Positions 1 to 6,030 of a DNA stretch of 6,794 bases are shown piece by piece. The stretch is taken from the NCBI GenBank assembly GCA_003551785.1, contig PUNP01001008.1, forward strand, positions 1 through 6,794, in the 5' to 3' direction. The position numbers and the translations under genes were made by a program. The stretch comes from Candidatus Brocadiaceae bacterium (GTDB lineage Bacteria > Planctomycetota > Brocadiia > SM23-32). The stretch's first letter is position 1, and each line of letters opens with the position of its first letter. The notes below the pieces were generated by a model that saw only the letters and a list, made by a program, of their open reading frames with translations, had not been told where the DNA came from and did no database searches.

Positions 1-622
1 ACCGTTCAGCGCCAAGCCCCAGGACGGGGACGGGGCAGCTTTTTGTTACTTCGGTAAACCGGTGTGTATGAAAAGTTTTAATCGCGTCGGCACCGAGTTC
101 CGACAATATGCGGGTGCAGGTCAGTACACGTTCGTGCATCTGCTTGGGGGAAAGGGTTTCGGGCTCGGCCGGATAATATTCACCAATAACAGGCAGGCCA
201 AGACTGCGCGCGTCTTCACACAGGTTCCGGAAACATTCCACATTGGCTGCATCGACCGCTTCGCTGCCGGTCTGGAGTGTTAACGAGATAAGAACGGCGT
301 CAGCTCCGAGCCGGACGGCCTCGGCGGCCGAGCAGGCAGGAACCGTTACCGAATCTTTGTACTGCCATTGATAGCAATAGACGGAACTCCAGTTCAGACG
401 CAATATGGGCATAGGCGCGCCTTTAAAGTTGAACGCATGCCGGCAGTGCGGCAGCATACCTGGCGAGAGCAATACGGCATCTACGCACGGGGCGATTTTA
501 GCAGCTGTCTCAGGAACATTAACCATGCCCTCGATGGGCCCGTCAAATTCACCGTGGTCTATAGCGATAATTACCGCCTTTTCAGTACGGTTGAAAAGCC
601 TTTCCAATCTTACGCTTGTCAC
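1..622 (-). CDS. Class I aldolase, DeoC/FbaB (DhnA-type) family, 3' end cut off by the window
   Basis: The minus strand is open from a GTG at 622 to the window edge, 207 codons without a stop. GTG is chosen because GGAGGT (629-634) lies 6 nt upstream of it and the alignable family sequence begins right after. The protein reads as a (beta/alpha)8 aldolase: AIDHG at residues 20-24, where the Asp matches the catalytic acid region of DhnA aldolases; SPGML at 53-57; GEYYP at 147-151; and ELGADAIKT at 175-183, where K182 is the expected Schiff-base lysine. PVPVLGLG (197-204) begins the phosphate-binding strand. Family members are about 250-280 residues, so some 50-70 residues are missing. Known substrates in the family include fructose-1,6-bisphosphate, the LsrF autoinducer product and aminodideoxyheptulosonate; the visible part does not choose between them. 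It is cytoplasmic. The yidD gene lies upstream on the same strand, 202 bp away. Family assignment is firm, substrate is not. Confidence 0.85.
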   Translation of the reverse strand, partial: MTSVRLERLFNRTEKAVIIAIDHGEFDGPIEGMVNVPETAAKIAPCVDAVLLSPGMLPHCRHAFNFKGAPMPILRLNWSSVYCYQWQYKDSVTVPACSAAEAVRLGADAVLISLTLQTGSEAVDAANVECFRNLCEDARSLGLPVIGEYYPAEPETLSPKQMHERVLTCTRILSELGADAIKTFHTHRFTEVTKSCPVPVLGLGAER

Positions 623-666
623 AATACGACCTCCATATCTTAGCATTCCTAAACCAAATACACACC

Positions 667-681
667 TGAACAAAAAGTTCA
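667..681. promoter_or_regulatory. Perfect inverted repeat TGAAC-N5-GTTCA, candidate operator of the aldolase gene
   Basis: TGAAC (667-671) and GTTCA (677-681) are perfect inverted arms around AAAAA. The site lies 45 bp upstream of the aldolase GTG, just downstream of the candidate -10 box at 686-691, so it would cover the transcription start. A third copy of the half-site, GTTCA, is at 699-703 inside the presumed promoter spacer. A dimeric repressor site is the natural reading, but no regulator gene is visible and the arms are only 5 bp. Confidence 0.35.
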
Positions 682-685
682 CTCA

Positions 686-713
686 TTCATATTAACTTGT
701 TCATTTTAAACAA
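686..713 (-). promoter_or_regulatory. Candidate promoter of the aldolase gene
   Basis: On the minus strand TTGTTT (713-708) is followed after 16 nt by TATGAA (691-686). The surroundings are the most AT-rich part of the 623-824 gap. Both boxes deviate from consensus (TTGACA, TATAAT), so this is a proposal that rests mainly on position and on the adjoining inverted repeat. Confidence 0.3.
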
Positions 714-824
714 AAACTTTATTGTCTGCAAACGCAGGGGCGCAGGCTGCAATTAAAGCTACTGGTAAATACTCAGGTGTTTTTACACATAGTATTCGCA
801 TAAGCTAAAGATATTGTATTGTCT

Positions 825-1085
825 TCAGTCAACCGGATCATACCCTCCTTTCCCGAATGGATTACATCTGAACACCCGCCAAATCCCCATGATTAATCCC
901 TTGAACGGCCCCTTTTTCCTTATCGCCTCGATCATATATTCGCTGCAAGTCGGAGTAAAACGGCATGTGCAGGGTAATAAGGGGGATATCAAAAGCTGAT
1001 AGAGCTTGACCGGTACAATAAATAACTGGCCGATCCCCCTCCGAACATAAAAATAGATACAAACAATAATGTGCAATATTTTCAC
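825..1085 (-). CDS. yidD: Membrane protein insertion efficiency factor YidD
   Basis: An 86-residue protein with the whole YidD signature: [12 protein letters not shown] (27-38), then [15 protein letters not shown] (41-55), [16 protein letters not shown] (59-74) and the terminal [12 protein letters not shown]. Three family cysteines (C41, C47, C74) are present, plus an extra Cys at 39 where PPRC is common in the family. YidD is a small peripheral inner-membrane protein that helps YidC-dependent insertion of membrane proteins. The start is a GTG at 1085 with a modest GGGG upstream; the first ~25 residues ([13 protein letters not shown] and following) are longer and more hydrophobic than in many homologues. 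A purine-rich GGAGGGGG lies inside the reading frame near codons 15-18 but no standard start codon follows it at a suitable distance. yidD usually sits between rnpA and yidC; neither is here, so this copy is displaced. A TATACT at 1124-1129 (minus strand) could be its -10 box, without a recognisable -35. Confidence 0.93.
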   Translation of the reverse strand: MKILHIIVCIYFYVRRGIGQLFIVPVKLYQLLISPLLPCTCRFTPTCSEYMIEAIRKKGPFKGLIMGIWRVFRCNPFGKGGYDPVD

Positions 1086-1167
1086 TATAAACCCCGTTCG
1101 CTCTATCTTATGATAAAAGGCGTAGTATATAATTAGTGGCCCTTTCCACTTGTTTTTCTGGCTTGCA

Positions 1168-1248
1168 GTAGGCGCCTACAGACGCCTCAGGAATTCCTGA
1201 CGAACCAGCAGAATGGGACTGCCAGGGCGACCCGCCGGTCGCCCCTAC
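1168..1248. repeat. 81-bp cluster of three palindromes, possible REP- or MITE-like element
   Basis: Three inverted repeats stand in a row: GTAGGCGCCTAC (1168-1179, perfect 12-bp palindrome), TCAGGAATTCCTGA (1187-1200, perfect 14-bp palindrome), and GGGCGACC (1225-1232) paired with GGTCGCCC (1237-1244) around CGCC. The two ends are loosely inverted copies of each other (GTAGGCGCC at the left, GTAGGGGCG on the opposite strand at the right), as in a small non-autonomous element. No T-run follows on either strand, so it is not a typical intrinsic terminator, and it lies between divergent genes where no terminator is needed. No other copy with the same sequence is seen in this window. Confidence 0.5.
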
Positions 1249-1305
1249 AACTTGAAAAACTCTTAAAAATGCGGGTATCCGCGCCTTAGTTAAAAGCAAT
1301 GAAAA

Positions 1306-1334
1306 TGTTTATTTAATCATATTTCTGCTATAAT
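1306..1334 (+). promoter_or_regulatory. Extended -10 promoter of the alcohol dehydrogenase gene
   Basis: TGCTATAAT (1326-1334) is a perfect TATAAT preceded by the TGn extension. The hexamer 17 nt upstream, TGTTTA (1306-1311), is a poor -35, which extended -10 promoters tolerate. Transcription would start near 1341, giving a leader of about 40 nt that contains AAGGAGG (1368-1374), 6 nt before the ATG. No operator-like repeat is evident between the promoter and the gene. Confidence 0.6.
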
Positions 1335-1380
1335 GAAATATTTTAGCGTATAACTCACCTTATTAGCAAGGAGGCAGGTC

Positions 1381-2361
1381 ATGAAGGCGATGGTGCTGAC
1401 TGAAACAGGAAAGCCGCTTGAACGTCAGGAAGTCCCCAAACCACAGCCGGAGGGAAATGATGTACTCATCAAAATCGAAGCATGTGCCGTCTGCAGAACC
1501 GACTTGCATGTCGTCGACGGTGAATTGCCCGGCGTCAAGACACCGCTCATCCCCGGTCACGAGATCGTCGGTGTGATTGAAGAAACCGGCCCCAAAGTAA
1601 CAAAATTCAGCAAAGGCGATAAGGTCGGGGTACCATGGCTGGGGCAAACCTGCATGGAATGTGAATTTTGCCTGGATGGCAGGGAGAACCTCTGCCGTTC
1701 GGCCGAATTTACCGGTTACACCATCAACGGCGGCTACGCGGATTATTGCAGGGCCGATTCACGCTTTATATTCCACATACCGGACAATTATCCCGGTGTG
1801 CAGGCGGCTCCGCTCCTGTGCGCGGGTTTAATTGGCTACCGTTCATTAGTCATGGCGGGCAGGGGAAAAGATATAGGATTTTATGGTTTCGGCGCTGCCG
1901 CTCATATTTTGATTCAAGTCGCCCGGTACCAAAAAAGACGCGTTTTTGCCTTTACCCGTCCAGGGGATGAGGAAAGCCAGGAGTTTGCTTATACACTGGG
2001 CGCTCAATGGGCGGGTGACAGCACAGCGTCCTCACCTCAGCCGCTGGATTCGGCGATCATATTCGCTCCGCTCGGACACCTTGTCCCGCTTGCACTGAAA
2101 TCCGTAAAACCTGGCGGAAAAGTTATTTGCGCGGGCATCCATATGAGCGATATACCCACGTTCCCCTACCGGCTTTTATGGGAAGAAAGATGTATTAATT
2201 CCGTCGCCAATCTTACACGCCAAGACGGTGAAGAGTTCATGCAATTAGCCCCAAAAATCCCCATTGAGACCGAGGTGACCGAATATGAGCTCGAAGATGC
2301 CAATCGAGCGCTGGCTGACTTGAAAAACGGGCGTATCAACGGCGCGGCGGTTTTGAGTTGA
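1381..2361 (+). CDS. Zinc-dependent alcohol dehydrogenase (MDR superfamily, AdhA-like)
   Basis: A 326-residue, complete medium-chain dehydrogenase. Such enzymes interconvert alcohols and aldehydes or ketones with NAD(P)(H) in the cytoplasm. The catalytic zinc ligands are C38 (AVCRTDLHV), H60 with E61 (PGHE) and C147 (PLLCAGLIGY). The structural zinc lobe has C91, C94, C97 and C105 in the usual C-x2-C-x2-C-x7-C spacing. The Rossmann loop reads GFYGFGAAAHILIQVA (166-181); the third glycine of GxGxxG is Ala and His follows, a variation found in the small 'zinc-binding alcohol dehydrogenase' subgroup (TIGR02822-type), which also fits the short length of about 325-330 residues. The ATG has AAGGAGG 6 nt upstream and family sequence begins at residue 2. 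It is flanked by long spacers on both sides, so it is probably monocistronic. No clear intrinsic terminator follows. Cofactor preference and substrate cannot be read from the sequence. Confidence 0.93.
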   Translation: MKAMVLTETGKPLERQEVPKPQPEGNDVLIKIEACAVCRTDLHVVDGELPGVKTPLIPGHEIVGVIEETGPKVTKFSKGDKVGVPWLGQTCMECEFCLDGRENLCRSAEFTGYTINGGYADYCRADSRFIFHIPDNYPGVQAAPLLCAGLIGYRSLVMAGRGKDIGFYGFGAAAHILIQVARYQKRRVFAFTRPGDEESQEFAYTLGAQWAGDSTASSPQPLDSAIIFAPLGHLVPLALKSVKPGGKVICAGIHMSDIPTFPYRLLWEERCINSVANLTRQDGEEFMQLAPKIPIETEVTEYELEDANRALADLKNGRINGAAVLS

Positions 2362-2428
2362 ACGCAACATACATTTAAGTTAAACTGGATACTTTGTGGA
2401 ATGAGGCGTTTAGTTTTGGCCGTATCAA

Positions 2429-2441
2429 CAGCAAATTGCTG
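2429..2441. repeat. Short inverted repeat CAGCAA-A-TTGCTG
   Basis: Perfect 6-bp arms around one base, 68 bp after the alcohol dehydrogenase stop codon. The loop is too small for an RNA hairpin without melting the inner pairs, and no T-run follows, so a protein-binding site or chance are the alternatives. The stretch 2362-2491 around it shows no gene. Confidence 0.25.
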
Positions 2442-2491
2442 ATGTCGGGTAACACAGTCATTGCTCTCTGTAGCGTATACGGGCGCGACAG

Positions 2492-2629
2492 GGGCTTGGC
2501 CGAAAAAGTGCCACATAAGCTGTATAGTGATGCAAGGTGGCTGTCATTTGTAGAGCATGCGTCCCTGCATGCGCTTGGACAGGCAAGATGCCTGTCATAC
2601 ATTGCGCCTGCACCTTTTCGGCCACGCCC
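2492..2629. repeat. ~138-bp element with imperfect terminal inverted repeats and internal hairpins
   Basis: The left end GGCTTGGCCGAAAAAGTGC (2493-2511) is matched by GCACCTTTTCGGCCACGCC (2610-2628), whose complement agrees at 17 of 19 positions; one further base pair extends the arms to 2492 and 2629. Inside are two hairpins: GCATGC-gtccct-GCATGC (2555-2572) and GACAGGCA-aga-TGCCTGTC (2578-2596, 8 perfect pairs). CTGTCAT also occurs twice in direct orientation (2541-2547 and 2592-2598). No reading frame in it looks like a protein. A MITE-like or REP-type non-autonomous repeat is the best reading; I see no target-site duplication at the proposed ends, so the true borders may differ. Confidence 0.6.
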
Positions 2630-2650
2630 ATAGGTCTCTCGGACCATGGG
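2627..2650. repeat. Hairpin upstream of the HAD gene, abutting the repeat element
   Basis: CCCAT-(A)-GGTC (2627-2636) pairs with GACC-ATGGG (2642-2650) around TCTCG: nine base pairs with one bulged A. It overlaps the right end of the inverted-repeat element by three bases and ends 56 bp before the HAD start codon. The following sequence is not T-rich, so it is not a standard terminator. It may be another module of the repeat, or a leader structure of the HAD transcript if that transcript starts upstream. Confidence 0.4.
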
Positions 2651-2706
2651 ACCAACTACTAACAACTTGCGGTTAAGAATATGATTTTTTATTTTAGGAG
2701 AAAACG

Positions 2707-3366
2707 ATGGACTGGGCGGCAATTTTTGATTGGGACGGAGTAATAGTCGATTCATCGGCATATCACGAGGCCGGCTGGGAAGCCCTGGCTGAAGAAGAAA
2801 ACCGTGAACTGCCGGAAGACCACTTTAAAAGAGGTTTCGGCATGCGTAATCATACGATCATACCGGATATCCTCGGATGGACTGACGACCCTGATGAGAT
2901 TGAAAGAATTCATAACCGGAAAGGCGAGCTGTACCGTGAATTAATCAGGAAAAGAGGTATCAATCCACTGCCGGGAGTGGTAGAATTTCTTAACACTTTA
3001 CATTCAAACAGTATCCCTTGCGCTATCGCCTCTTCCACCGAAAGAAAAAATATCATCTGTGCCCTAGAAGTAATGGACATGAGCCACGAATTCGAGGCCA
3101 TAGTGTCCGGTGAAGATGTGGAAAACGGTAAACCGGACCCCGAAGTTTTTCTCACCGCCGCCGATAAAATTAACGCCCCTCCCGAAAAATGTGTCGTTTT
3201 CGAAGACGCCCATGTCGGGATAGACGCCGGGAAGGCAGCAGGGATGGCTGTTATCGCCGTAACGACCACCCATGAGCCCCATACGCTGGGTAATGCGGAT
3301 ATCGTCGTTGACAGACTGGATGACATTTCCATGCAGCAAATATCCTGCATATCTCATAACCCGTAA
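2707..3366 (+). CDS. HAD-superfamily hydrolase, beta-phosphoglucomutase-like
   Basis: A 219-residue HAD protein of subfamily IA with a cap domain between motifs I and II. Motif I is FDWDGVIVDS (7-16), with nucleophile D8 and acid/base D10; Trp between the two Asp is less usual. Motif II is ASST (108-111), motif III GKPDPEVF (141-148) with K142, and motif IV FEDAHVGIDAGKAAGM (165-180) with E166 and D167 for Mg2+. The cap carries H20, R47 (RGFGMRN) and R71-K72, near the positions of H20, R49 and K76 of Lactococcus beta-phosphoglucomutase as I recall them. Likely reactions are isomerisation of a hexose 1-phosphate or dephosphorylation of a small sugar phosphate in the cytoplasm. AGGAG (2696-2700) lies 6 nt before the ATG. 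TATGAT (2680-2685) could be a -10 box but has no -35. A 345-bp spacer separates it from the dehydrogenase, so co-transcription is uncertain. Confidence 0.9.
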   Translation: MDWAAIFDWDGVIVDSSAYHEAGWEALAEEENRELPEDHFKRGFGMRNHTIIPDILGWTDDPDEIERIHNRKGELYRELIRKRGINPLPGVVEFLNTLHSNSIPCAIASSTERKNIICALEVMDMSHEFEAIVSGEDVENGKPDPEVFLTAADKINAPPEKCVVFEDAHVGIDAGKAAGMAVIAVTTTHEPHTLGNADIVVDRLDDISMQQISCISHNP

Positions 3367-3686
3367 GGCTCGGTGGCCGATCATGAACAATCCATAACGG
3401 CCGCCCAACCAACGACAACATTTAATATAACGGATTGAAAATCAATGTGTTAAGTATCATTTTGGAGACTTTCAAGATTTACAGTGTGTAACCAGCGAGG
3501 CATTAAACGGCGGTTTACCCTGCGGGCGCGTTCTCAGCGGCGCATCTGCGGCAAAAGTCTGCACTTGCAGTATACGAATACAACGGCGTTTGACATTTGC
3601 CACATATGCACCACTGAAAACGCGTGAAATATGCAGGATAGGTCGGATTTTGCAGTTTGACACTGCTGTAAAAGGAAATTCATAAA
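3367..3686. other. 320-bp spacer without a convincing gene
   Basis: Just after the HAD stop, GGTGGCCG (3372-3379) can pair with CGGCCGCC (3398-3405) over an 18-nt loop, with one wobble; no T-run follows, so it is only a doubtful terminator. Two short inverted repeats follow: ATTGA-AAA-TCAAT (3434-3446) and TTACA-GTG-TGTAA (3479-3491). TTGACA occurs twice (3590-3595 and 3657-3662), in each case inside TTTGACA, as possible -35 boxes for the downstream operon, but neither has a good -10 at normal spacing; CATAAA (3681-3686) is the nearest. The minus strand carries a short cysteine-rich frame (3515-3679) described among the findings. Confidence 0.5.
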
Positions 3687-6029
3687 ATGAGTGGAAAGAT
3701 GAAAAAGAGTCTGCTGTTCTTTGCCGTCCTGCTGATTTCCCAGCAGTTGTCCGGTGCGGATTCACAGGGGGAGGCGAATCAGCTTGATAACCTGAATAAC
3801 ACTGATGCTCATCCTGCTTCGTCATTGTCATCGTGGTGGGACGACGCGTGGAATCACCGGCTGGTGATTGAAACAGCGCCCCAGCCCGCTGGACAGCCTT
3901 TCCAGGCCGCCAAAATATGTATCAGTGAATTCATGCACCTCAGCTCAAATCAGGGCGATGATATTCGGGTCATCGATGATAACGGCAGTAAAATAAACTT
4001 CAAACTTCAAAAAGAACCGGAAAGTGAAGATAAGCACTTCCTTTTTTTAGAACCAGACGAGAGCGATTATTATTATATTTACCTGGGGAATCCTGACGCG
4101 CCGGCTCCTGATATTGATTTTAAGCCGCAAGCTCGGCATGGACTCATGATGGAAACGTTCCGGCTGCCGCAACGCATTTACAGTGCTGCTGCTCTTGGCC
4201 CCATTATTGATTCAGAACTCGCGAGTTACGGGAAAGGACGCCGTAAAACTATCGATGACACACACAATCCCTTTGGCCGCAACCGCAATTTTCTGGCAGA
4301 GTACCGCGGTCTGCTGTACATCCCTGAAACAGGTTTATATTCATTGGCCGTCGAGGCGCGCGATGCCGCTCTTTTTAATCTGTATAGCAACGACGAAGTC
4401 ATTCTTACCTGTTCGCATGATGTGGCGGTTACCAGTAAAAGCCGACAGCCCCTAAAAAATGTGAATCTTGATAAAGGCTGGTATAACATCGAATATTACC
4501 TGGCGGCCAATACGCCGCTCAATCTGGCTCGTCTGCTCTGGAGCCGCCCCTCAAGCAAGGGGTACAGTGTTGTCCCTCCCGAGGCTTTTCCTACCCACCT
4601 GCCGGCTTATATCATCGCTTTGGAAGGTGTTGACCGCGATTTAAACCCCTTTTTCCACATCAAACACCTCTATGATGTGGAACTCGGCCCGGAGAACATA
4701 ACCTTCAGTCGATTCAAAATCCAAACAGGCGATTATATTATGCCGGACGGCGAGAGCGAGCTCGATTATGAATGGGCTATCGATGGGCAGTTGAAGGTAT
4801 TTAATGAAGAAGCTTTCATTTTCGATTTCCCCTTTAATCATCCGGAGCATGACGATTTCATCGACAAACTCGACATTTCGCTGAAGTTAACGAATGAGAA
4901 CAGCCGTTCCGCTGCGATATCCCGCCCCCTGCGACGCGCCCACAACATTGAGACTGCCGCAATGGATTTTGATATGGAAGTGGAATTGCCGGTCGGCTTG
5001 CCGATTGATTTCAGGAAAAACGCACTCGATTTCACGTTGTATTTCAGAAATAACAGCAGTATCGAACGCCCTTTCGTTTTGTCAGCGGGATTTGAAAATG
5101 ATGGAACGGAATCAAGAAAAAAGGAACTCGGAACTTTAAGTGCCGCTGAAAGATGGCAGATTTACAGCGATACGCTGCAACTGCCCGAAGAAAATTCGCA
5201 GCTGAACTTCGAGGTGAAAATGCACGATTGGCCGGTCAAAAATATTCAATATGTTCTTATGCGCACGGACGGCAAGCTTGAGGGATTAAGGCTAAACTCG
5301 AAAACCCGGCTGGTCGATAGAGACGAGACACCTGTTTTACTTGCCTTGACCGGTTTAAGACATGTGGATACAGCAAAGCCCAGGCATTACTCTTCCAACG
5401 GAAAAGTCAACGTCGTTATCATGGATTCGCTGAAAAAGCATTCACTGGGTGCAGTGGAGGGAGATTATGCAGATTTGCTCCAATCAGCTCTTGAGAAACG
5501 TTACAGTCCACTTGAATTCAACATTTTACGTATCGAGGATAAACCGAAATCTCCGGCCTCCAGGTTGATTGAAATTATCGACATATTGGATAAAGACAAG
5601 CCGAATATACTCGTGTTGAAAGGGTTGCTCTGCCCGGGCAGGAAGCATGCCCAACCGGACGAGTTTGAGGGGTATCTCGAAGCGGTTATAGAGCAGGTAT
5701 TAGCACAGTCGAATTCCGTCTTAATGCTCACCACACCTCCCCCTCTGCCGATGATCCCCTACCGTAGCCGCACCTGGGCACATATCATCAAAAAGACAGG
5801 ATTCCAACGCGGCCTGGCGGTTGCCGATTTTTATTCACGGTTCATGTTGAACGAGAATCGGCATAACCTTTTTTCCGCCGGTGAAAATGATAACGACAAT
5901 GGCCATAAATTACTGAACGAAAAAGCACACGAACTGATGGCAGCGGAGATTTTGAGCGCTATTCGAAGAAATATGAATAGAGAGCTATTTCATGAAGCCA
6001 AAAAGGCTTCGCTGCCGGGAGGTAGATGA
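3687..6029 (+). CDS. Exported multidomain protein: signal peptide, DUF2341-like and PA14-like regions, C-terminal SGNH-hydrolase-like domain
   Basis: A 780-residue protein. Residues 1-24 are a Sec signal peptide (MKK, a hydrophobic core, then SGA before DS, a plausible signal peptidase I site); there is no lipobox. Residues ~50-140 (WWDDAWNHRLVIE, GDDIRVIDDNGSKI, YYYIYLGNP) resemble DUF2341 carbohydrate-binding-like modules. Residues ~152-305 (AEYRGLLYIPETGLYSLAVE, NDEVIL, LDKGWYNIEYYL, LLWSRP, VPPEAF) resemble a PA14 beta-barrel. Residues ~310-565 are beta-rich with no fold I recognise. Residues ~572-760 look like an SGNH/GDSL esterase: VVIMDS (576-581) as block I with S581, VLMLTTPPPLP (678-688), and DNGHKLLNEKAHELMA (737-752) as block V with D737 and H740. 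The GxND block is GLLC (646-649), so the usual Asn is absent. It probably acts outside the cytoplasmic membrane on glycans or their acyl groups, but activity is uncertain. The ATG at 3687 has AAAGGAA about 10 nt upstream; the ATG at 3699 (MKKSLL) is an alternative. It is tightly followed by the MBL gene. Confidence 0.8.
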   Translation: MSGKMKKSLLFFAVLLISQQLSGADSQGEANQLDNLNNTDAHPASSLSSWWDDAWNHRLVIETAPQPAGQPFQAAKICISEFMHLSSNQGDDIRVIDDNGSKINFKLQKEPESEDKHFLFLEPDESDYYYIYLGNPDAPAPDIDFKPQARHGLMMETFRLPQRIYSAAALGPIIDSELASYGKGRRKTIDDTHNPFGRNRNFLAEYRGLLYIPETGLYSLAVEARDAALFNLYSNDEVILTCSHDVAVTSKSRQPLKNVNLDKGWYNIEYYLAANTPLNLARLLWSRPSSKGYSVVPPEAFPTHLPAYIIALEGVDRDLNPFFHIKHLYDVELGPENITFSRFKIQTGDYIMPDGESELDYEWAIDGQLKVFNEEAFIFDFPFNHPEHDDFIDKLDISLKLTNENSRSAAISRPLRRAHNIETAAMDFDMEVELPVGLPIDFRKNALDFTLYFRNNSSIERPFVLSAGFENDGTESRKKELGTLSAAERWQIYSDTLQLPEENSQLNFEVKMHDWPVKNIQYVLMRTDGKLEGLRLNSKTRLVDRDETPVLLALTGLRHVDTAKPRHYSSNGKVNVVIMDSLKKHSLGAVEGDYADLLQSALEKRYSPLEFNILRIEDKPKSPASRLIEIIDILDKDKPNILVLKGLLCPGRKHAQPDEFEGYLEAVIEQVLAQSNSVLMLTTPPPLPMIPYRSRTWAHIIKKTGFQRGLAVADFYSRFMLNENRHNLFSAGENDNDNGHKLLNEKAHELMAAEILSAIRRNMNRELFHEAKKASLPGGR
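6017..6023 (+). promoter_or_regulatory. Ribosome binding site of the MBL gene, inside the end of the preceding gene
   Basis: GGGAGGT lies within the last codons of the exported-protein gene, 7 nt before the ATG at 6031. The upstream stop codon (6027-6029) and the next start are separated by a single T, so ribosomes finishing the first gene end on the start site of the second. This fixes the MBL start and indicates translational coupling. Confidence 0.8.
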
Positions 6030-6030
6030 T

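Noticed and set aside
62..695. Plus-strand open frames over the left edge
   Set aside because: They are antisense to the aldolase, which has the family motifs, a GTG start with a strong ribosome binding site and an uninterrupted 207-codon frame; the plus-strand translations have no recognisable motif.
1225..1244. GC-rich hairpin read as an intrinsic terminator
   Set aside because: No T-run follows on either strand and it lies between two divergently transcribed genes, where no transcript needs ending.
2362..2761. Possible small genes on either strand in the spacer before the HAD gene
   Set aside because: The frames run through the inverted repeats, have no ribosome binding site and no protein-like motif; the repeat structure explains the sequence better.
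2910..3408. Minus-strand frames of 114 and 146 codons
   Set aside because: Both are shadows of the HAD gene, whose four catalytic motifs lie on the plus strand.
3590..3662. Two TTGACA hexamers as promoters of the exported-protein operon
   Set aside because: Neither has a -10 box close to TATAAT at 16-18 bp; the second would put the transcription start inside the start codon.
3472..3831. 119-codon minus-strand frame spanning the start of the exported-protein gene
   Set aside because: About 145 bp of it are antisense to the signal peptide region of a convincing gene, and its translation resembles no family.
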